This document shows positions 21,249 to 28,846 of a DNA stretch of 64,000 nucleotides, in pieces. Source of the DNA: Geodermatophilus bullaregiensis (GTDB taxonomy: Bacteria > Actinomycetota > Actinomycetes > Mycobacteriales > Geodermatophilaceae). The notes beneath the pieces are model-generated. The model was given only the letters and a program-made list of their open reading frames with translations, was not told where the DNA came from and ran no database searches. Position numbers and translations under genes: made by a program. Every line of letters starts with the position of its first letter. Position 1 is the first letter of the stretch. Where the stretch lies: positions 124,001 to 188,000 of the forward strand of contig NZ_JAFBCJ010000001.1 in assembly GCF_016907675.1 (NCBI RefSeq). Direction: 5' to 3'.

Positions 21249-21285
21249 TGCGGTGCGGGAGGACGCGCTGCGGTGCGGGAGGACG
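21249..21285 (+). repeat. Short direct repeat before helY
   Basis: The 17-mer TGCGGTGCGGGAGGACG occurs twice (21249-21265 and 21269-21285), separated by three bases. It lies between the lipid kinase gene and the dispersed-motif copy 2. Confidence 0.75.
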
Positions 21286-21309
21286 AGGTCGCGCACCGTC
21301 CGCAGCTCA

Positions 21310-21326
21310 ACCGTTATCCCCAACTG
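21310..21326 (+). repeat. 17-base dispersed intergenic motif, copy 2
   Basis: Exact consensus ACCGTTATCCCCAACTG, 58 bases upstream of helY. Confidence 0.85.
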
Positions 21327-21383
21327 CTAACGACCAACAGGTCGGCCGCGCCGAAGCCCCCGAGGACGCCTAACGTGGAGAGC

Positions 21384-24230
21384 ATGTCCAGCCCCGCCGA
21401 GCGGTACGCGGCTGCCCGGCGGCGCAGTGCGCACCCGACCCTCGCCGACTTCACCGCCGACCTCGGTTTCGCCCTCGACCCGTTCCAGGTGGAGGCCTGC
21501 GAGGCGCTCGACGAGGGCGCCGGCGTGCTGGTCTGCGCGCCGACCGGCGCCGGCAAGACCGTCGTCGGCGAGTTCGCGGTGCACAAGGCGCTCGCCGAGG
21601 GGCGCAAGGCCTTCTACACGACGCCGATCAAGGCGCTGTCCAACCAGAAGTACAACGACCTCGTCGAGCGCTACGGCGAGGACCGGGTCGGCCTGCTGAC
21701 CGGCGACAACGCCGTCAACGGCGACGCCCCGGTGGTGGTGATGACCACCGAGGTGCTCCGCAACATGCTCTACGCGGACTCGCCGGCCATCGACGGCCTC
21801 GGCTACGTGGTCATGGACGAGGTGCACTACCTCGCCGACCGCTTCCGGGGCGCGGTGTGGGAGGAGGTGATCATCCACCTCCCGCAGTCGGTGACCCTGG
21901 TGTCGCTGTCGGCGACGGTGAGCAACGCCGAGGAGTTCGCCGACTGGCTGGTCACCGTCCGCGGCCACACGCGGGTCGTGGTCAGCGAGGTCCGCCCGAT
22001 CCCGCTGTGGCAGCACATGCTGGTCGGCAGCCGGGTGTTCGACCTGTTCAGCCTGCGGCCGGCCGCGCACGCCGCCGAGCAGGGGGAGACCCCGCGCGTG
22101 CTGTCGACCCGCGACCGCGGCGCCAGCGTCGTCGACCCCGAGCTGGTCCGCTACGTGCGCGAGTACGAGCGCCGGCTGGACAGCTGGGGCGGTGGCAACG
22201 GCGGGTCGCGGCGCGACCGCGACTGGCACCGGCCCCGCTACCGGCCGCCGGCCCGCTCGGACGTCGTGGAGCGGCTCGACCGCGCCGGCCTGCTGCCGGC
22301 CATCACCTTCATCTTCAGCCGCAACGGCTGCGACGCCGCCGTCGCGCAGTGCCTGCAGTCGGGGCTGCGGCTGACCGACGAGGCCGAGCGCGCCGAGATC
22401 GCCCGGATCGTCGACGAGCGGACCGGCAGCCTGCCCGACGAGGACCTGCACGTCCTCGGCTTCTGGGAGTGGCGCGAGGGACTGCTCGCCGGGCTGGCCG
22501 CCCACCACGCCGGGCTGGTGCCGGCGTTCAAGGAGACCGTCGAGGAGTGCTTCGTCCGCGGCCTGGTCAAGGCCGTCTTCGCCACCGAGACCCTGGCACT
22601 GGGCATCAACATGCCCGCACGCACCGTCGTCCTCGAGCGGCTGGTCAAGTGGAACGGCGAGGCGCACGTCGACGTCACGCCGGGGGAGTACACCCAGCTC
22701 ACCGGCCGGGCCGGGCGGCGGGGCATCGACGTGGAGGGGCACGCCGTCGTCGTGTGGGCGCCGGGCATGGACCCCTCCGTCGTCGCCGGGCTGGCGAGCA
22801 CCCGCACCTACCCGCTCAGGTCCAGCTTCCGGCCCAGCTACAACATGGCGGTCAACCTGGTCGGCTCCTTCGGCCGGGCCCGCGCCCGGGAGCTGCTGGC
22901 CTCCTCCTTCGCCCAGTTCCAGGCCGACCGCTCGGTGGTGGGCCTGGCCCGGGCCGCCGCCCGGCACGAGCGCGACGCCGAGCGCTTCGCCGCGGAGATG
23001 ACCTCCGAGGGCGGGGACGTCGCCGCCTACGCGCGGCTGCGGCGGGAGATCGCCGACCGTGAGCGCGAGCTGTCCCGCGACTCGGCGGCCAAGCGGCGCA
23101 TCGAGGCCGCCGACGCGCTGGCCGCGCTGCGCCCCGGCGACGTCATCCGGGTGCCCTCGGGCCGGCGGCAGGGGCTGGCCGTCGTGCTCGACCCCGGCGT
23201 CACCGACCTGGCCGACCCGCGCCCGCTGGTGCTCACCGAGGACAAGTGGGCCGGCCGGCTGGGCAGCGTGGACTTCCCGACGCCGGTGGCCGCGCTGGCC
23301 CGGGTGCGGGTGCCCAGGAACTTCAACCACCGCAGCCCGCACGCCCGGCGGGACCTGGCCTCGACGCTGCGCTCCGCCCGGGTGGAGCACGACCTGGGGG
23401 CGCGGCGGGTCAGGCAGCGGTCCGCGGCCGCCGACGACCCGGTGCTGCAGGACCTGCGCCGGGCGCTGCGCGCGCACCCCGTGCACGGGCTGCCCGACCG
23501 GGAGGAGCGGGTGCGCGCCGCCGAGCGGTACCTGCGCGAGGTCGCCGAGGCCGAGGCCACCCACCGCCGGATGGCCGAGCGCACCGGCTCGCTGACCCGG
23601 CAGTTCGACCGCACCTGCGACGTGCTCGAGGAGCTGGGCTACCTGGTGCCGGAGGTGGCGCCGCTGGTGCCGGCCGACACCGCGGAGGCCGTGCCGGTCG
23701 ACGACGTCCCGCGGGTGACCGACGAGGGACGGCGGCTGGCCCGCATCTGGTCCGACGGCGACCTGCTGATCGCCGAGTGCCTGCGCGCGGGCGCCTGGCG
23801 CGGCCTCGGCCCGGCCGAGCTGGCCGCCGCCGTCTCCACGCTGGTCTTCGAGGCGCGCCGGGAGACCCCGGGCCAGCCCGCCGTGCCCGGTGGGCAGGTC
23901 GCCGCGGCCATCGGCGAGATGCGCCGGATCCGGGCCCGGCTGCAGGACGTCGAGCTCGACCGCGGGCTGCCGGCCACCCGTGACCTCGACCTCGGGTTCG
24001 CCTGGGCGGCCTACCGCTGGGCCGACGGGCAGAGCCTCGACCGGGTGCTGGCCGGCGCCGAGCAGGCCGGCACCGAGCTCTCCGGCGGGGACTTCGTCCG
24101 GTGGGCCCGCCAGCTCGTCGACGTGCTCGACCAGCTGGCCAAGGTGGCCGACGAGTCGGTGGCCGCGGTCGCCCGGGCGGCCGTGGGCCGCGTCCGGCGC
24201 GGGGTGGTCGCCGTCGCGGTCAGCGGCTGA
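21384..24230 (+). CDS. helY: DEAD/DEVH-box RNA helicase HelY (Ski2/Mtr4-like)
   Basis: The 948-residue protein is a superfamily 2 helicase of the Ski2 type. It has Walker A APTGAGKT near residue 52, TTPIKALSNQKYND (motif Ia), a DEVH box near 144, and SATVSNAEEFADW (motif III). The C-terminal RecA domain carries FATETLALGINMPARTVVLERL and QLTGRAGRRGID (motifs V and VI). A winged-helix and arch region follow, then a DSHCT-like C-terminal domain. It is likely to unwind structured RNA during turnover, in the cytosol. ATG 21384 lies seven bases after TAACGT, with GGAG in between. The gene order tatC-helY-membrane protein-exonuclease-pepE is the M. tuberculosis order, apart from the added lipid kinase gene. 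Confidence 0.93.
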   Translation: MSSPAERYAAARRRSAHPTLADFTADLGFALDPFQVEACEALDEGAGVLVCAPTGAGKTVVGEFAVHKALAEGRKAFYTTPIKALSNQKYNDLVERYGEDRVGLLTGDNAVNGDAPVVVMTTEVLRNMLYADSPAIDGLGYVVMDEVHYLADRFRGAVWEEVIIHLPQSVTLVSLSATVSNAEEFADWLVTVRGHTRVVVSEVRPIPLWQHMLVGSRVFDLFSLRPAAHAAEQGETPRVLSTRDRGASVVDPELVRYVREYERRLDSWGGGNGGSRRDRDWHRPRYRPPARSDVVERLDRAGLLPAITFIFSRNGCDAAVAQCLQSGLRLTDEAERAEIARIVDERTGSLPDEDLHVLGFWEWREGLLAGLAAHHAGLVPAFKETVEECFVRGLVKAVFATETLALGINMPARTVVLERLVKWNGEAHVDVTPGEYTQLTGRAGRRGIDVEGHAVVVWAPGMDPSVVAGLASTRTYPLRSSFRPSYNMAVNLVGSFGRARARELLASSFAQFQADRSVVGLARAAARHERDAERFAAEMTSEGGDVAAYARLRREIADRERELSRDSAAKRRIEAADALAALRPGDVIRVPSGRRQGLAVVLDPGVTDLADPRPLVLTEDKWAGRLGSVDFPTPVAALARVRVPRNFNHRSPHARRDLASTLRSARVEHDLGARRVRQRSAAADDPVLQDLRRALRAHPVHGLPDREERVRAAERYLREVAEAEATHRRMAERTGSLTRQFDRTCDVLEELGYLVPEVAPLVPADTAEAVPVDDVPRVTDEGRRLARIWSDGDLLIAECLRAGAWRGLGPAELAAAVSTLVFEARRETPGQPAVPGGQVAAAIGEMRRIRARLQDVELDRGLPATRDLDLGFAWAAYRWADGQSLDRVLAGAEQAGTELSGGDFVRWARQLVDVLDQLAKVADESVAAVARAAVGRVRRGVVAVAVSG

Positions 24231-24341
24231 CGCCCGGGCGCGGAGGAGCGGGGTCGCCGGGCAGGTGGTGCACAATCCTCCCGCTCCCGTGACGCGGTGT
24301 CGCGGGAGGACCCCCGGGGGTCGGACGGGACAGGAGCGACG

Positions 24342-24929
24342 ATGACCAACCCACCGCCGGGTGGCCAGCCGGGCCAGTACGGGCAGCCGGGGCAGTACGG
24401 CCAGCAGCCCGGCCAGCCGGGGCAGTACGGCCAGCCGGCCGGGCAGTACGGGCAGCCCGGGCAGTACGGCCAGCCGGGTCAGCAGGGGCAGCAGCCGGGT
24501 CCCTACGGGTACCCCGGGCAGTACGGGCCGCCGGGCCCGTACGGGCAGCCCGCGCAGTACGGGCCGGGTCACTACGGGCCGGGTCAGTACGGGCAGCCCG
24601 GGGGCCCCGGCCGGCCGCCGGGGAGGTCGCGGACCCGGCTCGTCCTCGGCCTGGTCGCGGTCGCCGTCGTCGTCATCGCCGTGGCGGTCACCCTGCTGCT
24701 GACCCTCGGGGACGACGTCCTCGACCCCACCCGCGCGGAACAGGACATCGCCGCCCAGTACGAGGAGACCTTCGGCGTCGGCATCGACGTCTCCTGCGGC
24801 GAGGAGATGGTCGTCGAGGAGGACGAGACCTACGAGTGCAGCGGCACGACCGAGGACGGCGACGACGTGACCATCCGGGTCGCGATCACCGACGAGGACG
24901 CGGCGGCCTACACCTGGGAGGTCGTCTGA
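24342..24929 (+). CDS. Membrane protein with GQYGQP repeats and C-terminal DUF4333 domain
   Basis: The 195-residue product has three parts. Residues 1-95 are a low-complexity run of G-Q-Y-G-Q-P-type repeats, disordered and cytosolic. A single transmembrane helix follows ([26 protein letters not shown]). The extracytoplasmic domain of about 70 residues matches DUF4333: [43 protein letters not shown], with two Cys likely to form a disulfide. The same membrane gene follows helY in M. tuberculosis (Rv2091c). Function is unknown; proteins of this plan often associate with cell-wall growth sites, but that is inference. A GGAG precedes ATG 24342. It converges with the exonuclease gene. Confidence 0.8.
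   Translation: MTNPPPGGQPGQYGQPGQYGQQPGQPGQYGQPAGQYGQPGQYGQPGQQGQQPGPYGYPGQYGPPGPYGQPAQYGPGHYGPGQYGQPGGPGRPPGRSRTRLVLGLVAVAVVVIAVAVTLLLTLGDDVLDPTRAEQDIAAQYEETFGVGIDVSCGEEMVVEEDETYECSGTTEDGDDVTIRVAITDEDAAAYTWEVV
24373..24600 (+). repeat. In-frame tandem repeats coding for GQYGQP-type units
   Basis: About fifteen degenerate units built on CGGGCAGTACGGCCAGC encode Gly-Gln-Tyr-Gly-Gln-Pro variants. Unit length varies between 9 and 18 bases, always in multiples of three. Confidence 0.8.
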
Positions 24930-24943
24930 CCACCGGCCGGTGG
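24930..24943. terminator. Small palindrome between convergent genes
   Basis: The perfect 14-base palindrome CCACCGGCCGGTGG lies between the DUF4333 and exonuclease stop codons. It may serve as a weak bidirectional terminator. Confidence 0.35.
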
Positions 24944-24945
24944 GC

Positions 24946-25872
24946 TCAGCCGAGCGCGTCGGCCGGCCACCCCAGGGCGGCGCCGAGCCGCCCGAGCGAG
25001 GAGCGCAGCCCGTGCGCGTCGGCCAGGGCGGCCAGCGCCGCGGGGTCGGCCGGCCGGCGCGGGAGCGTCCCGTCCACGGGCGGCAGGTCGATGGTCCGCG
25101 CCACGGCCACCACCACCGGCGCCGCGTCGAGGTAGTCGCTGCCGGCGTGCAGCCGCTTGAGCACCGCCGCGGTGAGCGGCGCCCTGGGCACGGCGGTGCG
25201 GGCGGCGGCCGCGCGGATGCCGGCCAGGTCGCCGAACTCGGTGACCAGCGCCGCCGCGGTCTTCGCGCCCACGCCGGCCACGCCGGGCAGCCCGTCGCTG
25301 GGGTCGCCCCGCAGCACGGCGAAGTCGGCGTAGGCCCGCCCCGGGATCCCGTACTTCGCCGTCACCGCCGCCTCGTCCACGATCTCGATGTCGGCGATGC
25401 CCCGGTTGGTGTAGAGCACCCGCACACCGCGGGCGTCGTCGACGAGCTGGAACAGGTCGCGGTCACCGGTGACGACGTCGACCGGTCCCCGGGCCCGGGT
25501 GGCCAGCGTGCCGATGACGTCGTCGGCCTCGTAGCCCGGTGCCCCGACGCGCACGATGCCCGCCGCGGCGAGGACGTCGACCAGCACGGGCACCTGCGGC
25601 GCCAGCTCGTCGGGTGTCTCCTCCCCGCCGTCGGGGGAGAGCCGGTGCGCCTTGTAGGACGGCAGCGCCTCGACGCGGAACGCCGGGCGCCAGTCGTCGT
25701 CCCAGCAGGCCACCAGCCGGTCGGGGAAGTGGGCGGTGAGCAGCCGGGCGGTCATGTCCAGGAACCCGCGCACGGCGTTCACCGGCCGCCCGTCGGGGGA
25801 GGTCACGCTGGTGGGGACGCCGTAGAAGGCCCGGAAGTAGAGGCTCGCGGCGTCGAGCAGCATCGTCGTCAC
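24946..25872 (-). CDS. 5'-3' exonuclease (flap-nuclease family, Rv2090-like)
   Basis: The 308-residue protein is a stand-alone homologue of the polymerase I 5'-3' exonuclease domain. LLLDAASLYFRAFYGVP carries the first metal-binding Asp. FPDRLVACWDDDWRPAFR and GYEADDVIGTLATRA follow with the central acidic residues, then VVTGDRDLFQLV. The helix-hairpin-helix-like stretch AVLRGDPSDGLPGVAGVGAKTAAALVTEFG binds DNA. It would remove RNA primers or 5' flaps. The start codon is GTG 25872, eight bases after TACCGT, so the message is probably leaderless. It diverges from pepE. Confidence 0.9.
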   Translation of the reverse strand: MTTMLLDAASLYFRAFYGVPTSVTSPDGRPVNAVRGFLDMTARLLTAHFPDRLVACWDDDWRPAFRVEALPSYKAHRLSPDGGEETPDELAPQVPVLVDVLAAAGIVRVGAPGYEADDVIGTLATRARGPVDVVTGDRDLFQLVDDARGVRVLYTNRGIADIEIVDEAAVTAKYGIPGRAYADFAVLRGDPSDGLPGVAGVGAKTAAALVTEFGDLAGIRAAAARTAVPRAPLTAAVLKRLHAGSDYLDAAPVVVAVARTIDLPPVDGTLPRRPADPAALAALADAHGLRSSLGRLGAALGWPADALG

Positions 25873-25940
25873 GGGCGGCGACGGTAACGGTCCGGGAAAC
25901 CCGGGCGGGACAGGTCGGTGTCCGGGGTTAGTGTCCCGAC

Positions 25941-27080
25941 GTGGGAAGTCGTGCGGGGGACCTCGTCACCATCGACCGCGTGCACGCCGCGCGGGCCGTC
26001 GCCGCGGAGCGGGGCGTCGACGTCGTCGTGCTCACCCCGGGCTCGGACCTGCGCTACCTCACCGGTTACGACGCGCACGCGATGGAGCGGCTCACCGCCC
26101 TCGTCGTCCCGCGCAGCGGGGACCCGCTGCTGGTGGTGCCGCGGCTCGAGGCGCCGATGGTCGACGCGAGTCCCGCCGGCGCGCTCGGCCTGCAGGTGCA
26201 CGCCTGGGACGAGACCGACGACCCCTTCGCCGTGGTCGCCCGCGAGGTCACCGCCCGCCTCGGCGCCGCACCCGCCCGGGTCGCCGTCGGCGCCCGCACC
26301 TGGGCGGAGCACGCGCTCGGTGTGCACCGCGCGCTGCCCGGGTCGGTGCTCGAGCTGGCGACGCCGGTGCTCGACCGGCTGCGGGTGGTCAAGACCGCCC
26401 CCGAGGTCGAGGAGCTCGCCGCCGCGGGCGCGGCCATCGACCGGGTGCACGCGCGGATGGGGGAGTGGCTGCGGGTGGGCCGCACCGAGGCCGAGGTCGG
26501 CGCCGACATCGCCGCGGCGATCCTGGCCGAGGGTCACGTGGGGGTCGACTTCACCATCGTCGGGTCCGGGCCCAACGGCGCCAGCCCGCACCACGAGCTC
26601 TCCGACCGGGTGGTGCAGGCCGGTGACCTGGTCGTCGTCGACATCGGCGGGGAGACCGCGACCGGCTACCGCTCCGACTGCACCCGCACCTACGCCGTCG
26701 GCGGGGAGCCCGGTCCCGAGGTGGCCGAGTGGTACGCCGTGCTGCAGGACGCGCAGGAGGCCGCGGTGGCCGCCGTCCGCCCGGGCGTGACCGCCGAGGC
26801 GGTCGACGCCGTGGCCCGCGACCGGATCACCGCCGCCGGCTGGGGCGAGCACTTCATCCACCGCACGGGGCACGGCATCGGGCTCGACACCCACGAGGCC
26901 CCCTACATCGTCGCGGGCAACGACCTGCCCCTCGAACCCGGCATGGCCTTCTCCGTGGAGCCGGGCATCTACCTCGCCGGCCGGTGCGGCGCGCGGATCG
27001 AGGACATCGTGGTCTGCACCGACGACGGCGTGCGCGCGCTCAACCAGGGTCCCCGTGAGCTCGTCGTCCTCGCCGGCTGA
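25941..27080 (+). CDS. pepE: Xaa-Pro dipeptidase PepE (M24 family)
   Basis: The 379-residue protein is a metallopeptidase that removes the N-terminal residue from X-Pro peptides. The N-terminal creatinase-like domain runs to about residue 150. The pita-bread domain carries the five metal ligands: Asp in VVVDIGGETATG, Asp in YRSDCTRTY, His in HRTGHGIGLDTHE, Glu in FSVEPGIY and Glu in ARIEDIV. GTG 25941 lies six bases after TAGTGT. Eight bases upstream of that box is AGGTCGGTG, a partial PafBC-type match. Its end overlaps the start of the Lrp gene by 26 bases. Confidence 0.93.
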   Translation: MGSRAGDLVTIDRVHAARAVAAERGVDVVVLTPGSDLRYLTGYDAHAMERLTALVVPRSGDPLLVVPRLEAPMVDASPAGALGLQVHAWDETDDPFAVVAREVTARLGAAPARVAVGARTWAEHALGVHRALPGSVLELATPVLDRLRVVKTAPEVEELAAAGAAIDRVHARMGEWLRVGRTEAEVGADIAAAILAEGHVGVDFTIVGSGPNGASPHHELSDRVVQAGDLVVVDIGGETATGYRSDCTRTYAVGGEPGPEVAEWYAVLQDAQEAAVAAVRPGVTAEAVDAVARDRITAAGWGEHFIHRTGHGIGLDTHEAPYIVAGNDLPLEPGMAFSVEPGIYLAGRCGARIEDIVVCTDDGVRALNQGPRELVVLAG

Positions 27081-27534
27081 GCCGGGGGGAGGGGCCGCCC
27101 CGGACGTCGACCGGGCCCTGCTGGCCGCCCTGGCCCGTGACGGGCGGGCGAGCTACACCGAGCTGGCCGAGCGGGTCGGGCTGTCGGTGTCGGCCGTGCA
27201 CCAGCGGGTGCGGCGGCTCGAGCAGCGCGGGCTGATCACCGGCTACCGCGCCGGCATCGACGCCCGCCTGCTCGGCCTGGGGATGACGGCGTTCGTCTCG
27301 ATCACGCCGCTGGACATGGCCGAGGCCGACGACGCCCCGGCGAAGCTGGCCCACCTCGACGCGATCGAGGCCTGCCACTCGGTGGCCGGGGTGGAGAGCT
27401 ACCTGCTCAAGGTGCGGGTGGCCTCACCGGAGGCCTTGGAGGCGCTGCTGCGGGAGATCCGGGCGACGGCGAACGTCAGCACCCGCACGACCGTCGTCCT
27501 CTCGACCTTCTACGAGGACCGCCCGCCGCTGTGA
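27055..27534 (+). CDS. Lrp/AsnC-family transcription regulator
   Basis: The 159-residue protein has the Lrp plan: a winged helix-turn-helix (DRALLAALARDGRASYTELAERVGLSVSAVHQRVRRLEQRGLITGYRA) followed by an alpha/beta RAM ligand domain (FVSITPLDMAEADDAPAKLAHLDAIEACHSVAGVESYLLKVRV ... TRTTVVLSTFYEDRP). Relatives sense amino acids as octamers. It starts at GTG 27055 inside the pepE coding sequence (26-base overlap, different frame), so it is translated from the pepE message. Sensing of amino acids released by peptidases is a reasonable inference from this coupling. Confidence 0.9.
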   Translation: MSSSSSPAEPGGGAAPDVDRALLAALARDGRASYTELAERVGLSVSAVHQRVRRLEQRGLITGYRAGIDARLLGLGMTAFVSITPLDMAEADDAPAKLAHLDAIEACHSVAGVESYLLKVRVASPEALEALLREIRATANVSTRTTVVLSTFYEDRPPL

Positions 27535-27573
27535 GCCCGCGGTCGGGCCGTGGCACGCCGCGCCGACCGGTTG

Positions 27574-27590
27574 ACCGTTATCCCCAACTA
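27574..27590 (+). repeat. 17-base dispersed intergenic motif, copy 3
   Basis: ACCGTTATCCCCAACTA; only the last base differs from the consensus. It lies between the Lrp gene and the LexA box of the radical SAM gene. Confidence 0.85.
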
Positions 27591-27661
27591 CGCAATGGTT
27601 CGACCGGGTTGGCGAGCGCAAACCCCGATCCACCTGCACCGGCCACCGGCTGGACAGGGTG

Positions 27662-27677
27662 TCGAACGTGTGTTCGC
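27662..27677. promoter_or_regulatory. LexA (SOS) box before the radical SAM gene
   Basis: TCGAAC-GTGT-GTTCGC. The actinobacterial SOS consensus is TCGAAC-N4-GTTCGA; 11 of 12 specified bases match, with only the last differing. It ends eight bases before GTG 27686, so bound LexA would block transcription start. Confidence 0.85.
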
Positions 27678-27685
27678 ATGGCGGT

Positions 27686-28828
27686 GTGCGATGGGACGGC
27701 CAGCGCCTCGACGACGGGGACGAGGCGCTGCTGCCCGGGATGCCGGGCCTCCGGGGTCTGCTGCGCAGCGTCGAGGTGCCCGAGTTCCCGGGTGTGACGT
27801 TGCACGAGGTGCTCAGCCGGTCGGCGCTCAACCCGGTGCCGCGGGGCTCGCGGATGCCGTTCGCCTACACGATCAACCCCTACCGGGGCTGCCTCCACGC
27901 CTGCCTGTACTGCTATGCCCGCTCGACGCACGAGTGGCTGGACCTGGACGCCGGGCGGGACTTCGACACGCAGATCGTGGTGAAGACCAACCTCGTCGAG
28001 GTGCTGCGGCGGGAGCTCGCGCGGGCCTCGTGGAAGCGCGAGCACGTGGCGCTGGGCACCAACACCGACCCCTACCAGCGCGCCGAGGGCCGCTACCGGC
28101 TCATGCCGGGGGTGATTGCGGCACTGGCCGACTCGGGGACGCCGTTCTCCGTCCTCACCAAGGGCACGCTGGCCCGCCGGGACGTGCCGCTGCTGGCCTC
28201 GGCGGCCCAGGACGTCCCGGTCGGCTTCGGCGTCTCCGTGGCCGTCTGGGACGAGGACCTGCACACGAGTCTCGAGCCCGGCGTGCCGACGCCGAGGGCC
28301 CGGCTCGACCTCGTCCGCGCGGTCACCGACGCCGGCCTGCCGTGCGGCGTCTTCCTCGCCCCGGTCCTGCCCGGCCTCACCGACCGGCAGAGCGACCTCG
28401 ACGCCGCCCTGGAGGCCATCGGCGCCGCCGGGGCCACCGGCGTCACCGTCGTCCCGCTGCACCTGCGCCCCGGCGCGCGCGAGTGGTTCTCCGCCTGGCT
28501 GGCGCGCGAGCACCCGGCTCTGGTCGGCCGCTACCGGCAGCTCTACCGCGGCGGCGCCTACGTCTCCGCGGAGTACCGGGCGTGGCTGGCCGAGCGGGTG
28601 ACGCCCCTGCTGCGCCGTCACGGCCTGGACGGGCACTCCGGCGGTCAGGCCAGGGGCGTCGACGGGACCGCGGCCTCCGGGGCGCCCGGCGACGACGAGG
28701 CGGCCTTCCCGGCCGGGAGCCTCCCGCCGGTCCGCGGCGGGGGAGCGGCTCCCGTCCGGCGTGCCGGGCCCCGCGCCCCGGCGGCGGGGGATGACGGCGC
28801 CGTCCCCGAGCAGCTCAGCCTGCTGTGA
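27686..28828 (+). CDS. Rv2578c-family radical SAM protein (spore photoproduct lyase-like), SOS-controlled
   Basis: The 380-residue protein has the radical SAM signature GCLHACLYCYARSTHEWL near residue 68, in which CxxxCxxC holds the 4Fe-4S cluster. KTNLVEVLRRELARASWKREHVALGTNTDPYQRAEGRYRLMP and TKGTLARRDVPLL are hallmarks of the Rv2578c group, a sister of spore photoproduct lyase. After a disordered Ala/Gly/Pro-rich linker the chain ends EQLSLL, which resembles the QL[SD]LF motif that binds the DNA polymerase sliding clamp. GTG 27686 is preferred over GTG 27659 because the LexA box would otherwise lie inside the gene, and because VRWDGQRLDDG is where the conserved part begins. The reaction is unknown; a DNA-repair role is inferred from the SOS box and the tail. 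Confidence 0.88.
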   Translation: MRWDGQRLDDGDEALLPGMPGLRGLLRSVEVPEFPGVTLHEVLSRSALNPVPRGSRMPFAYTINPYRGCLHACLYCYARSTHEWLDLDAGRDFDTQIVVKTNLVEVLRRELARASWKREHVALGTNTDPYQRAEGRYRLMPGVIAALADSGTPFSVLTKGTLARRDVPLLASAAQDVPVGFGVSVAVWDEDLHTSLEPGVPTPRARLDLVRAVTDAGLPCGVFLAPVLPGLTDRQSDLDAALEAIGAAGATGVTVVPLHLRPGAREWFSAWLAREHPALVGRYRQLYRGGAYVSAEYRAWLAERVTPLLRRHGLDGHSGGQARGVDGTAASGAPGDDEAAFPAGSLPPVRGGGAAPVRRAGPRAPAAGDDGAVPEQLSLL

Positions 28829-28846
28829 GCCGGGGGAGGGGAGGGC

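Noticed and set aside
24361-24600. The GQYGQP-coding repeats as a CRISPR-like or mobile repeat
   Set aside because: Repeat length varies in multiples of three and the frame is kept, so they are protein-coding repeats.
27581-27589. DnaA box (TTATCCCCA in the dispersed motif)
   Set aside because: One base differs from TTATCCACA at a position important for DnaA, all copies keep the same different base, and conservation extends over 15-17 bases. Kept only as a possible relation.
27659-27685. GTG 27659 as the radical SAM start
   Set aside because: It would place the LexA box inside the coding sequence, and the added nine residues are not typical of the family.
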